From: Hydrogenophilales bacterium
GTDB taxonomy: Bacteria; Pseudomonadota; Gammaproteobacteria; Burkholderiales; Thiobacteraceae
NCBI GenBank assembly: GCA_016235775.1
Contig: JACRIU010000008.1
Location: 1 to 64,000 of the forward strand
DNA length: 64,000 nucleotides
Direction of reading: 5' to 3'
Below are positions 29,729 through 37,557 of the stretch, piece by piece. Both the position numbers and the translations under genes were made by a program. Under the pieces are notes generated by a model. The model searched no databases, had not been told where the DNA came from, and was given only the letters and a program-made list of their open reading frames with translations. How positions within the stretch are numbered: the stretch's first letter is position 1; the number at the start of each line of letters is the position of its first letter.

Positions 29729-30225
29729 GTTTGCGTTTCCAGGGACGGATAGAACCACTAACGTCCTTTCACGACCGGCGAAATTTTTCTTGCGGGGTAG
29801 AAGCGCTCGATGCCTACCTGCGCCGCTTCGCGCGTCAGCATGCCGAGGCAAACGTCAGTCGCAGCTATGTGGCAGCCGAAGGCGCCGCGATTCATGGTTT
29901 CTACAGTCTGGCCATGTCGGCCATCCGCAAAGAAAACCTGCCGGTGAAACATCTAAGCCGATTCCCCAACTTCCCGCTCCCGGTCGCGCGGCTGGCGCGT
30001 TTGGCGGTGGATACGCGCCACCAGCGCCAAGGGCTGGGCGAATTGCTGCTGGCCGACGCCTTGCAACGCTGCCTACGGCTTTCCGAAGAAATCGGAATGA
30101 TCGGCGTGGTCGTGGACGCCAAAGATGAAAAGGCGCGCGGCTGGTATGAGCGCTTTGAGTTCGAGCGCTTGCCGGATTCGCCTTTGACTTTGTGGTTGCC
30201 GACAGATGCGATTGGCAGGCTGTAG
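29725..30225 (+). CDS. GNAT-family acetyltransferase toxin (TacT-like)
   Basis: 166-residue N-acetyltransferase. CGVEALDAYLRRFARQHAEANVSRSYVA and the acetyl-CoA loop VARLAVDTRHQRQGLGELLLADALQRCL are typical, as is the C-terminal AKDEKARGWYERFEFERLPDSPLTLWLP. TacT-type enzymes acetylate aminoacyl-tRNA; the tRNA target here is unknown. It starts at TTG overlapping the antitoxin stop (TTGA), so expression is coupled; TTG 29731 is an alternative. Confidence 0.87.
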   Translation: MSLRFQGRIEPLTSFHDRRNFSCGVEALDAYLRRFARQHAEANVSRSYVAAEGAAIHGFYSLAMSAIRKENLPVKHLSRFPNFPLPVARLARLAVDTRHQRQGLGELLLADALQRCLRLSEEIGMIGVVVDAKDEKARGWYERFEFERLPDSPLTLWLPTDAIGRL

Positions 30226-30332
30226 GCTACTAAAAATAATCCAATAACCAAAGCCTGACACTTTCGCATATGCTGTGTGTGAGCAAACTTGGGACAGATC
30301 AATGTGATCCCCTTGATGTTAGGAAGATAAGC

Positions 30333-31595
30333 ATGCAAATTCATCGACTAATTCTCGCTTTCATATTTCAGACATTTATCTGTCAGTTTGCTTGGTCTAG
30401 CGAAAGCGAGATTGGCCTCGTGATTCTCAGCGCCCCTGGCGAACCAATAAGTAGTGCAGATGGAAAGGCGCTTACTCGTAAGGCACTGAAAAAACAAGCG
30501 TGGCATTCTATTCTGCTCGACGGTTCAGACTTGGTTGTCGATCGGGCTCTGGAGACTAGAGCCCCTGACTGGTTAATTGCCACAGGAAAGTTATTCGAAG
30601 ACTTGGCTCGTCTTAAAGGCAATTCCTTTAAATCGGATGGGCTTACCCTCGCGTTACCCAAGAATGCCCTTTTCGCTTTGCGCATAACAAACGACAACGA
30701 TGAGCCACTTCATTTCAAACCGGGGAGATATCCGTCGCTAGTAACCACAGGACAATTTTTGCTTGAAGGGTGGGAAACTGCAGTTTCCATTAATGGAGCG
30801 ACTTGGACCGTTTCGGCGAAGTATGAAAAGCGGCCTGATGGTGTCTTGCTCGCGGGCTCAATGTCCCTGCTTGCCATTGATTCAAGTGGCCAAGGAACTG
30901 TACTTGTCCCGTCCGCGAGTGGTATGGCTTTTTTGCGTCAAGAGATATTATGGCTCGGCGATCTAAATAGTGACTCAAAACCCGATTTAATTTTGAGGCG
31001 CTTATGGGTCACTGGTGAAATCGAATACGTCCTAGTGGTTGGCTCCACACTGAGTTCTGTATATGTGGACACAGATAACCCCTATCGAGCATTCTCTTCG
31101 GGGGTGGAAGAATCGTTCAGCATATCGCGGCACATAAATCAGCAAGTTCCACTACCCAAGGGGCGCTTCGGAAAGAGCGCTTTCGCAATTTCTGAGGAGG
31201 TTTGGAATAGGGCTCTTGGTAGTGCCGATCAGAAGCTACCAAGATTGATTGCTGACCGCCAACTAAAGATTGGCGATGAAAACATTCGCTTCACCTTCGA
31301 ATATTTGCCACGCTCAGACTCTCAGGAAATATCTTCTTTGAGCAACGCTTTTGTTTGGGGTGGGCCGGTGCTGGTTAAGGTTCACTTTCGGAACAAGACC
31401 CAAGTCCTAATGCAGGCACCAAGTCTTGATGGCGGACCGTTTAGAGTCCAGGTTGACAAAATTAACGGGGAGCCTGCGATTGAGATTTCCTTTTCGCCAC
31501 ATTACAACAATAGTTTTACCAACTACTGGATATGGGCCCCATCTCAAGATGGACGATTTTTTCGACTTTTTATACTTCATTCTCAAGGTTGCTGA
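30333..31595 (+). CDS. Secreted protein of unknown function with a Ca-binding-like loop
   Basis: 420 residues with a signal peptide (MQIHRLILAFIFQTFICQFAWS). The central WLGDLNSDSKPDLIL resembles the Asp-rich calcium loop of FG-GAP/VCBS repeats. Otherwise I recognise no family. ATG 30333, with AGGA upstream, is chosen over the track start at 30270. Base and codon use are visibly AT-richer than its neighbours, pointing to recent acquisition with the surrounding toxin-antitoxin and ORF6N genes. Confidence 0.7.
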   Translation: MQIHRLILAFIFQTFICQFAWSSESEIGLVILSAPGEPISSADGKALTRKALKKQAWHSILLDGSDLVVDRALETRAPDWLIATGKLFEDLARLKGNSFKSDGLTLALPKNALFALRITNDNDEPLHFKPGRYPSLVTTGQFLLEGWETAVSINGATWTVSAKYEKRPDGVLLAGSMSLLAIDSSGQGTVLVPSASGMAFLRQEILWLGDLNSDSKPDLILRRLWVTGEIEYVLVVGSTLSSVYVDTDNPYRAFSSGVEESFSISRHINQQVPLPKGRFGKSAFAISEEVWNRALGSADQKLPRLIADRQLKIGDENIRFTFEYLPRSDSQEISSLSNAFVWGGPVLVKVHFRNKTQVLMQAPSLDGGPFRVQVDKINGEPAIEISFSPHYNNSFTNYWIWAPSQDGRFFRLFILHSQGC

Positions 31596-31671
31596 GGTCA
31601 GACACGATTTTCGTACGCTGAATCGCAGGTCGCCGATTTTGCCGAAGAAGGGCCGGGCGTAAGCAGCAGCG

Positions 31672-32097
31672 TTAAGCGGTAGCCAATTCTTTTTTCTTTT
31701 TCGGTCGGACGCCAAGCTTGCCGTTCTCGCGAGCTGCGGCCGTCTTGGCTTCGCTCTTGGTTGCGCCGCCTATCTTTCCGATCTGTGCGGCGATCCAGCG
31801 TTTAGATCCGAGGAAGCCTTCGAGCAAAGCCGGGATATAGATGTCTGCATCGAGGCGCGGGAAATGGATGCCCAAGCCAGAAGGGCTAATTTCAGCATCC
31901 GCGAGATCGGCTGGATGCGCGTGTTCCAGCCCCTGTGCATGTTTCGGCGAGAACGCGAGCTCTAGGCCGGTAGCCAGAGTGATGACGACGCGCGATACGC
32001 GCCGGTCGTAGCGAACCGAAACTGCGGTTGGGAATGCCGCTTTCTTCTCCGCACCGCGACGGTTCGCGGCTTTGATTTCTTTATCAGTAACCGTCAT
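31672..32097 (-). CDS. DUF2442 domain protein
   Basis: 141 residues. The DUF2442 core is VSVRYDRRVSRVVITLATGLELAFSPKHAQGLEHAHPADLADAEISPSGLGIHFPRLDADIYIPALLEGFLGSKRW. The C-terminal ARENGKLGVRPKKKK is a basic, AT-hook-like tail. DUF2442 proteins often sit in toxin-antitoxin-like two-gene units. Here the neighbour is the ORF6N gene on the same strand, 31 nt apart. Confidence 0.8.
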   Translation of the reverse strand: MTVTDKEIKAANRRGAEKKAAFPTAVSVRYDRRVSRVVITLATGLELAFSPKHAQGLEHAHPADLADAEISPSGLGIHFPRLDADIYIPALLEGFLGSKRWIAAQIGKIGGATKSEAKTAAARENGKLGVRPKKKKELATA

Positions 32098-32128
32098 CGC
32101 GGGTGCCAGGATTTGGTTGTTGAGGTAT

Positions 32129-32764
32129 TCATTTGCTCTGCCGAATCAGTCTTTTGGCCTTAGCTGCTTTCGGCTTGGCTGGTTTCTCCTCCTGCGTCAC
32201 AAATCCGATGGGGCGTTTAGCAGGTGCAGCTGGTGGCGTCATCAACTCTCGAATCGCATCGAACACCTGCTTCAACTGTGCGCGGGTATTGCGCGCGAAA
32301 GTATCGTGCTGCAAGGCCAGCCCCTCGGTCGTTTGCTCAAGATCATCCAGGCGCTTGGCCAGCTCCTTGTGCGAGGCAAGTACCTCGCGCAGACGGACAA
32401 AGGCGCGCACCACATAGACCGACGCCTCGGTTGCTTGTGGGCTATTTAGAATCGTCGCCGCCATGATCGCGCCATGCTCGGTAAAAACGTAGGGGAGATA
32501 TTTGCGGTGTTGTCCACGCCCATGCTTTAAGGTCGCAAATTGCGACCTTAAAGCGGCGAACTCTTCTTCCGTAAGCTGGAACATGAAATCGGATGGGAAC
32601 CGCTCCAGGTTGCGTTTGACCTGCTCATTGAAACGCTTGGTGGTCACGCCATAGAGCTCGGCTAGATCGGTGTCGATCATCACCTTCATTCCACGCATCA
32701 TCAGAATGCGCGAGGTAATGGTTTCGGTGGGCTGCGATGCTAATGGTCGTTTAGTGCTGGTCAC
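32129..32764 (-). CDS. ORF6N domain DNA-binding protein
   Basis: 211 residues. The ORF6N domain (about 18-105) reads TSRILMMRGMKVMIDTDLAELYGVTTKRFNEQVKRNLERFPSDFMFQLTEEEFAALRSQFAT and HRKYLPYVFTEHGAIMAATILNSPQA. The C-terminus is basic and proline-rich. It is a phage- and plasmid-associated domain. A GTG at 32764 behind AAGGA is preferred over the track start at 32833, which would overlap the dihydroorotase-like gene's end region. Confidence 0.82.
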   Translation of the reverse strand: MTSTKRPLASQPTETITSRILMMRGMKVMIDTDLAELYGVTTKRFNEQVKRNLERFPSDFMFQLTEEEFAALRSQFATLKHGRGQHRKYLPYVFTEHGAIMAATILNSPQATEASVYVVRAFVRLREVLASHKELAKRLDDLEQTTEGLALQHDTFARNTRAQLKQVFDAIRELMTPPAAPAKRPIGFVTQEEKPAKPKAAKAKRLIRQSK

Positions 32765-32833
32765 GGTGAAGTCCTTGCCGATGGTTGCGGCTTGCTCAGT
32801 GCCTTGAATATGATTGCAGCGCAGAGCCCCCAA

Positions 32834-34108
32834 CTACCCCTCATACACCCCATGTCCCGCCATCAAGGTGTAGCGCACCTTGCCCAGCATTTCGTAACCC
32901 AGGAAGGGGGTGTTCTTGCCTTGGCTTTTCAGCGCCTTTGCTTCGACGCGCCAAGGTGCGGCGGGATCGAAGATGCAGACATCGGCGGTCTGGCCTAAGC
33001 CTAAGTGACCGTTGTTCAAACCTAAGATGCGCGCCGGTTCGCTGGTGATTTTGGCGAGGGCGTCGAGCAGCGGCACTTTTTGTTCGGTGGCCCATTTCAG
33101 GGTGAGTGGCAGCAGGAGTTCCAAGCCGGTCGCACCGGTTTCCGCTTCGGCGAAGGGGACTTGTTTCGCGTCTTCATCCACTGGGGTGTGGTCGGAGCAC
33201 AGGGCATCGATGGCGCCGTCACTCAGTGCGGCGCGTAGGGCATCGCGGTCGCGCTGATCGCGCAGCGGGGGCATCAGGTTGGCATTGGCGTCGAAATAGC
33301 CGATGTCCCGGTCGCACAAATGCGCGTGGTTGATCGAGATGTCGCAGGTGACGGGCAACCCTTCCGCTTTGGCCTGACGGATGAGTGCCACGCCATCGCG
33401 GCTGGAGAGGCGGCAGATGTGCACGCGCGCACCGGTTTCTCGCATGAGATACAAAATGGTGGAGAGCGCGATAGTTTCGGCGCAGGCGGGAATCGCCGCC
33501 AACCCTAAGCGGGTTGCGACTTCGCCGTCGTGCGCGACGCCGCCTTCGGCCAAGAAGGTGTCTTGCGGCCGCAGCCACACGGTGAAGCCGAAAGTCGCGG
33601 CGTATTCCATGGCGCGCATCAAGAGCGTGGTGTCGATCAGCGGCGCATCGGCGTGCGAGAAGCCGATGCAGCCTGCGTCGTGCAGCTCCGCCATTTCGGT
33701 GAGCACTTTGCCGGCCAAGCCTTGGGTGAGTGCGCCGAGCGGATAGACGTGCGCCTGATTCAAACTCTTGGCGCGGTGTTTGAGCATTTCCACCAAGCCC
33801 GGTTCGTCCAGCACCGGGTCGGTGTCGGGCGGGCAGACGAGGCTGGTGACGCCGCCCGCGACCGCTGCGTCCATTTCCGATTCGAGCGTGGCGCGGTACT
33901 CAAAGCCCGGTTCACGTAGCCGTGCGGCGAGATCGATCAAGCCGGGGCAGACGATTAGATTCTTCGCATCGATTTCGCGGTTGGCGTGAAAGGCATCCGG
34001 CGCTTTGCTGATACTCACCACTTTGCCAGCGGCAATATAGAGATCGGCAACCCGGTCGATTTTGTTTTTCGGGTCGATCAGTCGGCCATTTTTGATATGT
34101 ATTTTCAT
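32834..34108 (-). CDS. pyrC': Non-catalytic dihydroorotase-like protein (PyrC'/PyrX type)
   Basis: 424 residues of amidohydrolase fold. Metal-binding residues are lost: the DxHxH motif before LREPG reads DLAARLREPG, and the carbamylated-Lys region is GCIGFSHADA. In Pseudomonas such inactive homologues are structural subunits of aspartate transcarbamoylase, and a separate active pyrC exists. The ATG at 34108 starts 2 nt after pyrB. The evidence for inactivity is direct from the residues; complex formation is inference. Confidence 0.88.
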   Translation of the reverse strand: MKIHIKNGRLIDPKNKIDRVADLYIAAGKVVSISKAPDAFHANREIDAKNLIVCPGLIDLAARLREPGFEYRATLESEMDAAVAGGVTSLVCPPDTDPVLDEPGLVEMLKHRAKSLNQAHVYPLGALTQGLAGKVLTEMAELHDAGCIGFSHADAPLIDTTLLMRAMEYAATFGFTVWLRPQDTFLAEGGVAHDGEVATRLGLAAIPACAETIALSTILYLMRETGARVHICRLSSRDGVALIRQAKAEGLPVTCDISINHAHLCDRDIGYFDANANLMPPLRDQRDRDALRAALSDGAIDALCSDHTPVDEDAKQVPFAEAETGATGLELLLPLTLKWATEQKVPLLDALAKITSEPARILGLNNGHLGLGQTADVCIFDPAAPWRVEAKALKSQGKNTPFLGYEMLGKVRYTLMAGHGVYEG

Positions 34109-34110
34109 GT

Positions 34111-35061
34111 TCAAGCCCCCGCCAACATGCTCATCACCGCCATGCGCACCGCGATGCCGAAAGTGACTTGCGGCAGGATCACGGCTTGGCCGCCATCCGC
34201 CACCGAGGAATCGATCTCCACCCCGCGGTTCATCGGGCCGGGGTGCATCACGATGGCGTCGGGCTTGGCGAGTTTGAGCTTGTCGGCAGTCAGCCCGTAG
34301 TATTTGAAATATTCCTGCGCGCTGGGCAGGAATGGCCCGCTCATGCGCTCGTTTTGCAGGCGCAGCATCATCACCACGTCCACGTCTTTCAGCCCCGCCT
34401 GCATGTCATTGAACACATGCACGCCAAGGGATTCGACGCCTTTTGGCAGCAGGGTGCGCGGTGCGATCACGCGTACTTCCGGCACGCCGAGCGTGGTCAG
34501 TGCGTGGATTTCGGAGCGGGCGACACGCGAGTGCATCACGTCGCCGACCACCGCCACGCGCAGTTGGGTGAAGTCCTTTTTGAAGCGGCGGATGGTGAAC
34601 ATGTCCAACAAGCCTTGCGTCGGGTGCGCGTGCCGCCCATCGCCGGCATTCACGACATGGATGTGCGGTGCGACATGGCGCGCGATGAAATGCGCCGCGC
34701 CGGACTGCGCATGGCGCACCACGAACATGTCGGCGCCCATGGCCGAGAGGTTGTCCACCGTGTCGAGCAGGGTCTCGCCCTTGGATTGGGAGGAGGCGCT
34801 GACGTTGAGATTCACCACGTCGGCCGAGAGGCGCTTGGCGGCGATCTCGAACGTGGTGCGGGTGCGGGTCGAGGCTTCGAAGAACAGGTTGAATATCGAT
34901 TTGCCGCGCAGCAGCGGGACTTTTTTCACTTCGCGCTCGCCCACGCTGACAAAGGATTCGGCGGTGTCGAGAATGGAATGAATGAGCTTGGCGGATAAGC
35001 CTTCGATGGTGAGCAGGTGGCGCAGTGCGCCGGTGTCGGTGAGTTGCGGGTTCGGGGTCAT
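34111..35061 (-). CDS. pyrB: Aspartate carbamoyltransferase catalytic subunit
   Basis: Second step of pyrimidine synthesis: carbamoyl phosphate plus aspartate. 316 residues. The carbamoyl-phosphate loop [31 protein letters not shown], and the C-terminal [16 protein letters not shown] are intact. No pyrI gene adjoins; the inactive PyrC' probably fills the structural role. ATG 35061 overlaps the pyrR stop (TGATG). Confidence 0.97.
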   Translation of the reverse strand: MTPNPQLTDTGALRHLLTIEGLSAKLIHSILDTAESFVSVGEREVKKVPLLRGKSIFNLFFEASTRTRTTFEIAAKRLSADVVNLNVSASSQSKGETLLDTVDNLSAMGADMFVVRHAQSGAAHFIARHVAPHIHVVNAGDGRHAHPTQGLLDMFTIRRFKKDFTQLRVAVVGDVMHSRVARSEIHALTTLGVPEVRVIAPRTLLPKGVESLGVHVFNDMQAGLKDVDVVMMLRLQNERMSGPFLPSAQEYFKYYGLTADKLKLAKPDAIVMHPGPMNRGVEIDSSVADGGQAVILPQVTFGIAVRMAVMSMLAGA

Positions 35062-35555
35062 CAACGTTGGTGCAGGCTCAAGGTCAGTTTGTTGTTCGGG
35101 TCCAGCGTGAGTTGGATATTTTGCTTCTCGGTCAGATCGAGGCGCGCGCCCACCATGTCCGCCGCGATCGGCAGCTCGCGCCCGCCGCGATCGATCAGCA
35201 CCGCGAGTTCGATCGACGCCGGGCGGCCGTAGTCATACAGCTCGTTCATCGCCGCGCGGATGGTGCGCCCGGTGTGCAGCACATCGTCGATCAGGATTAC
35301 GTGCGCGTCTTCAATTTCGAAGGGGATATCCGATGGCGCAACCTGCGGGTGCAGGCCGATACGGCTGAAATCGTCGCGATAGAACGAAATATCCAGCGTG
35401 CCCAGCGGCAGCTTGCCGCCAAGTTGTTGCTGTATTTTTTCCGCGATCCAGGCGCCGCCGGTGTGGATGCCGACCAAGACGCTGTTCGCGCGCAGCCGCG
35501 GCTTGATCGCAAGGGCGAGTTCCTGTGTCAGTTGTTCGGGGTCAGGGAGTGTCAT
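35061..35555 (-). CDS. pyrR: Bifunctional pyr operon regulator / uracil phosphoribosyltransferase
   Basis: 164 residues with the PRTase signature [22 protein letters not shown]. In Bacillus PyrR attenuates pyr transcription by RNA binding; in Gram-negatives its role is less certain. It leads a coupled pyrR-pyrB-pyrC' run. ATG 35555 lies within the last codons of ruvX (14-nt overlap). No attenuator hairpin upstream was identified. Confidence 0.92.
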   Translation of the reverse strand: MTLPDPEQLTQELALAIKPRLRANSVLVGIHTGGAWIAEKIQQQLGGKLPLGTLDISFYRDDFSRIGLHPQVAPSDIPFEIEDAHVILIDDVLHTGRTIRAAMNELYDYGRPASIELAVLIDRGGRELPIAADMVGARLDLTEKQNIQLTLDPNNKLTLSLHQR

Positions 35556-36003
35556 ATTGGTCAAAGTAAGCTTGCAGAATGCGCTGCGCCGCGAGTTGAT
35601 CGATCAGGTGTTTGTCCTCTTGCCCGCCCCGGCCCATGCCGGCGAGCATCGATTCTGCTTCTGCTGACGTGAGGCGCTCATCCACCAATTCGGTTTCGAG
35701 ATTAAAGCGGCCTTGCAGTTGGCGCGCGAAGCGGCGGCATTGTTCGGTCATTTCATGTTCGGCGCCGTCCAGGTGCAGGGGCAGGCCCACGATCAGGCGC
35801 ACCGGTTGCCATTCCTGGATCAGTTTCGCAATGGCTTGAAACCGGGCGTCGGCTTGCCCGCTGATCGTGGTGAGCGGGTGCGCCATTTTCAGTTCCAGCT
35901 CGCCCATCGCGACGCCGATGCGCTTTTTGCCGAAGTCGAAAGCGAGGATGGTGCCGTGCGAGGTGTGGGGGGAGTGGCGAGGAGAACGGGGCGTCATGGT
36001 CAT
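35542..36003 (-). CDS. ruvX: Holliday junction resolvase-like YqgF/RuvX
   Basis: 153 residues of RNase H fold: ILAFDFGKKRIGVAMGELEL, LIVGLPLHLDGAEHEMTEQCRRFARQL, and ELVDERLTSAEAESML..HLIDQLAAQRILQ. YqgF is implicated in pre-16S rRNA 5'-end processing. ATG 36003 follows the algH stop by 1 nt (TGAGATG). An ATG at 35997 is also possible. Confidence 0.93.
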   Translation of the reverse strand: MTMTPRSPRHSPHTSHGTILAFDFGKKRIGVAMGELELKMAHPLTTISGQADARFQAIAKLIQEWQPVRLIVGLPLHLDGAEHEMTEQCRRFARQLQGRFNLETELVDERLTSAEAESMLAGMGRGGQEDKHLIDQLAAQRILQAYFDQYDTP

Positions 36004-36004
36004 C

Positions 36005-36565
36005 TCACGCATGCCCCACATCCTCCGACAGATTCATGGTGTCGATGCCGAGCAGGTGCAGCGCCGCGTCGAAGCGCGCCTCGACCGGGATATCAAAAAT
36101 CAGGCTGGTGTCGGCCGCCACGCTGAGCCAGGCATTGAGCGAGATCTCGTGCTCCAGTTGCCCCGGCGCCCAGCCGGCATAGCCCAGGGTCAGGAAAAAT
36201 TGATTCGGCCCGGCGCCTTCCGCCACGGCTTGCAGGATGTCTTTCGATGTCGTGAGGCCGATCTCGTCGCTGACTCGCAGCGTCGATTGCCATTCGCCCA
36301 GGGGCCGGTGCAGTACGAAACCGCGATCCATTTGCACCGGGCCGCCAAAGTGCACGGGCATATTGCCGATCTCGGGGTGGCCGAGCGGGACGTCGATTTG
36401 GTCGAGCAGGGTGGACAGGGTGAGGTCGATCGGGCGGTTGATCACAATGCCGAGCGCCCCTTGCTCGTTATGCTCACAGATGTAGGTGAGCGACTTGGAA
36501 AAATAGGGGTCCGCCATGTTGGGCATGGCAATCAGAAACTGATTCGTGAGGTTTACATTCTCCAT
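36005..36565 (-). CDS. algH: YqgE/AlgH family protein
   Basis: 186 residues, a UPF0301 family member: [53 protein letters not shown] and [16 protein letters not shown]. Biochemical function is poorly defined; it is almost always linked to ruvX as here. It heads the algH-ruvX-pyrR-pyrB-pyrC' run. Confidence 0.95.
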   Translation of the reverse strand: MENVNLTNQFLIAMPNMADPYFSKSLTYICEHNEQGALGIVINRPIDLTLSTLLDQIDVPLGHPEIGNMPVHFGGPVQMDRGFVLHRPLGEWQSTLRVSDEIGLTTSKDILQAVAEGAGPNQFFLTLGYAGWAPGQLEHEISLNAWLSVAADTSLIFDIPVEARFDAALHLLGIDTMNLSEDVGHA

Positions 36566-36674
36566 GGCGCGGCCATTTGTGGCATATTGTACCGGCCCGC
36601 CCGCCTCGGCACAAATCCCTGTTTTAGAAAGGGCTTGCGCGGCGCGTCATATACATTCAATGGAGAGATCGATC

Positions 36675-36896
36675 GTGCAAAACGCACCGTATGAAGTTCA
36701 AGTAGAAGCCGGCAAGGAATATTGGTACTGCGCTTGCGGCAAGAGCAAAAATCAGCCCTGGTGCGATGGCTCGCATGAAGGCGGCGGCGTCGAGCCGATA
36801 TCGTTTGTGGCCGAGAAGACCGGCAGCGCCTGGCTGTGCGGCTGCCGCATGAGCGAGACCTTGCCGTTTTGCGACGGCACGCATAAGGAGCTGTAA
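36675..36896 (+). CDS. Dual CDGSH-type iron-sulfur protein
   Basis: 73 residues with two [2Fe-2S] CDGSH motifs: CACGKSKNQPWCDGSH and CGCRMSETLPFCDGTH, each with a C-x-C..C-x3-H ligand set. This resembles the mitochondrial MiNT/CISD3 tandem type. GTG 36675 is preferred because GGAGAG lies 7 nt upstream; ATG 36660 (MERSIVQN) is possible. Redox or cluster-transfer role is inferred. Confidence 0.9.
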   Translation: MQNAPYEVQVEAGKEYWYCACGKSKNQPWCDGSHEGGGVEPISFVAEKTGSAWLCGCRMSETLPFCDGTHKEL

Positions 36897-36953
36897 ACCG
36901 GGTGTTGAGCGCAGCGCGGGGGGCGATACGGGGTGAAATATCGCAGGATTAAT

Positions 36954-36982
36954 TTGGGAAATATGCCTTTAGGTTTTAGAAT
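36954..36982 (+). promoter_or_regulatory. Candidate sigma-70 promoter for the DsrE-like lipoprotein
   Basis: TTGGGA, 17 nt, TAGAAT. The predicted leader is about 80 nt and contains CCCTGTA-loop-TACAGGG (36998-37019). The match is good but untested. Confidence 0.45.
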
Positions 36983-37069
36983 GCTAGCCGTAATAACCCT
37001 GTACTGGCTCTTTACAGGGCAGAGCGATGGATTTATTACCTTGGCCCCAATCGATATTTAGGAGACAAA

Positions 37070-37501
37070 ATGAAATACTTACGACTGATGATTCTCGGCG
37101 CGGTTGCCGCATCCGCTTTATTCATGACCGGCTGTGCCCAGCAGCCCGCCAAGGAAGCAAAGCAGAAAGTCATTTTCCAAGTCAGCGATGCTGACCCGAA
37201 AAAATGGAATCTCGCGCTGAATAACGCGAAAAATGTGCAGGCCGACTTAGGCAAGGGAAATGCGGAAATCGAAATCGTTGCCTATGGCCCCGGTATTGGC
37301 ATGCTCAAGCTGGAATCCGAGGTGGGCACCCGCATCACGGAAGCGGCTGGTTCGGGGGTCAAAATCGTGGCTTGCGAGAATACGATGAAGGGCCAGAAGC
37401 TCACCAAGGACGATATGTTGGCCAACATCGGCTATGTCAAAGCCGGCGTGGTGGAATTGATGCAGAAACAGCAGGAAGGTTATTCCTACATTCGTCCCTG
37501 A
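37070..37501 (+). CDS. DsrE/F-like lipoprotein
   Basis: 143 residues. The signal peptide ends in the lipobox FMTGC. The mature part has a DsrE/F-like fold: KVIFQVSDADPKKWNLALNNAKNVQADLGKGNAEIEIVAYGPGIGMLKLES and SGVKIVACENTMKGQKLTKDDML. The single Cys in VACENT is a candidate sulfur-relay residue. GGAGAC lies 7 nt before the ATG. Likely monocistronic. Confidence 0.88.
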   Translation: MKYLRLMILGAVAASALFMTGCAQQPAKEAKQKVIFQVSDADPKKWNLALNNAKNVQADLGKGNAEIEIVAYGPGIGMLKLESEVGTRITEAAGSGVKIVACENTMKGQKLTKDDMLANIGYVKAGVVELMQKQQEGYSYIRP

Positions 37502-37522
37502 GTAACGCTGATTTTCATCCCG

Positions 37523-37556
37523 AATGGCGGCCCCATTTACATTTGGGGCCGCCATT
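37523..37556. terminator. Inverted repeat between convergent genes
   Basis: A perfect 13-bp stem AATGGCGGCCCCA / TGGGGCCGCCATT with an 8-nt loop separates the DsrE-like gene from the M20 peptidase. There is no real T tract on either side, so it may slow or protect transcript ends, not act as a classic terminator. Confidence 0.6.
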
Positions 37557-37557
37557 G

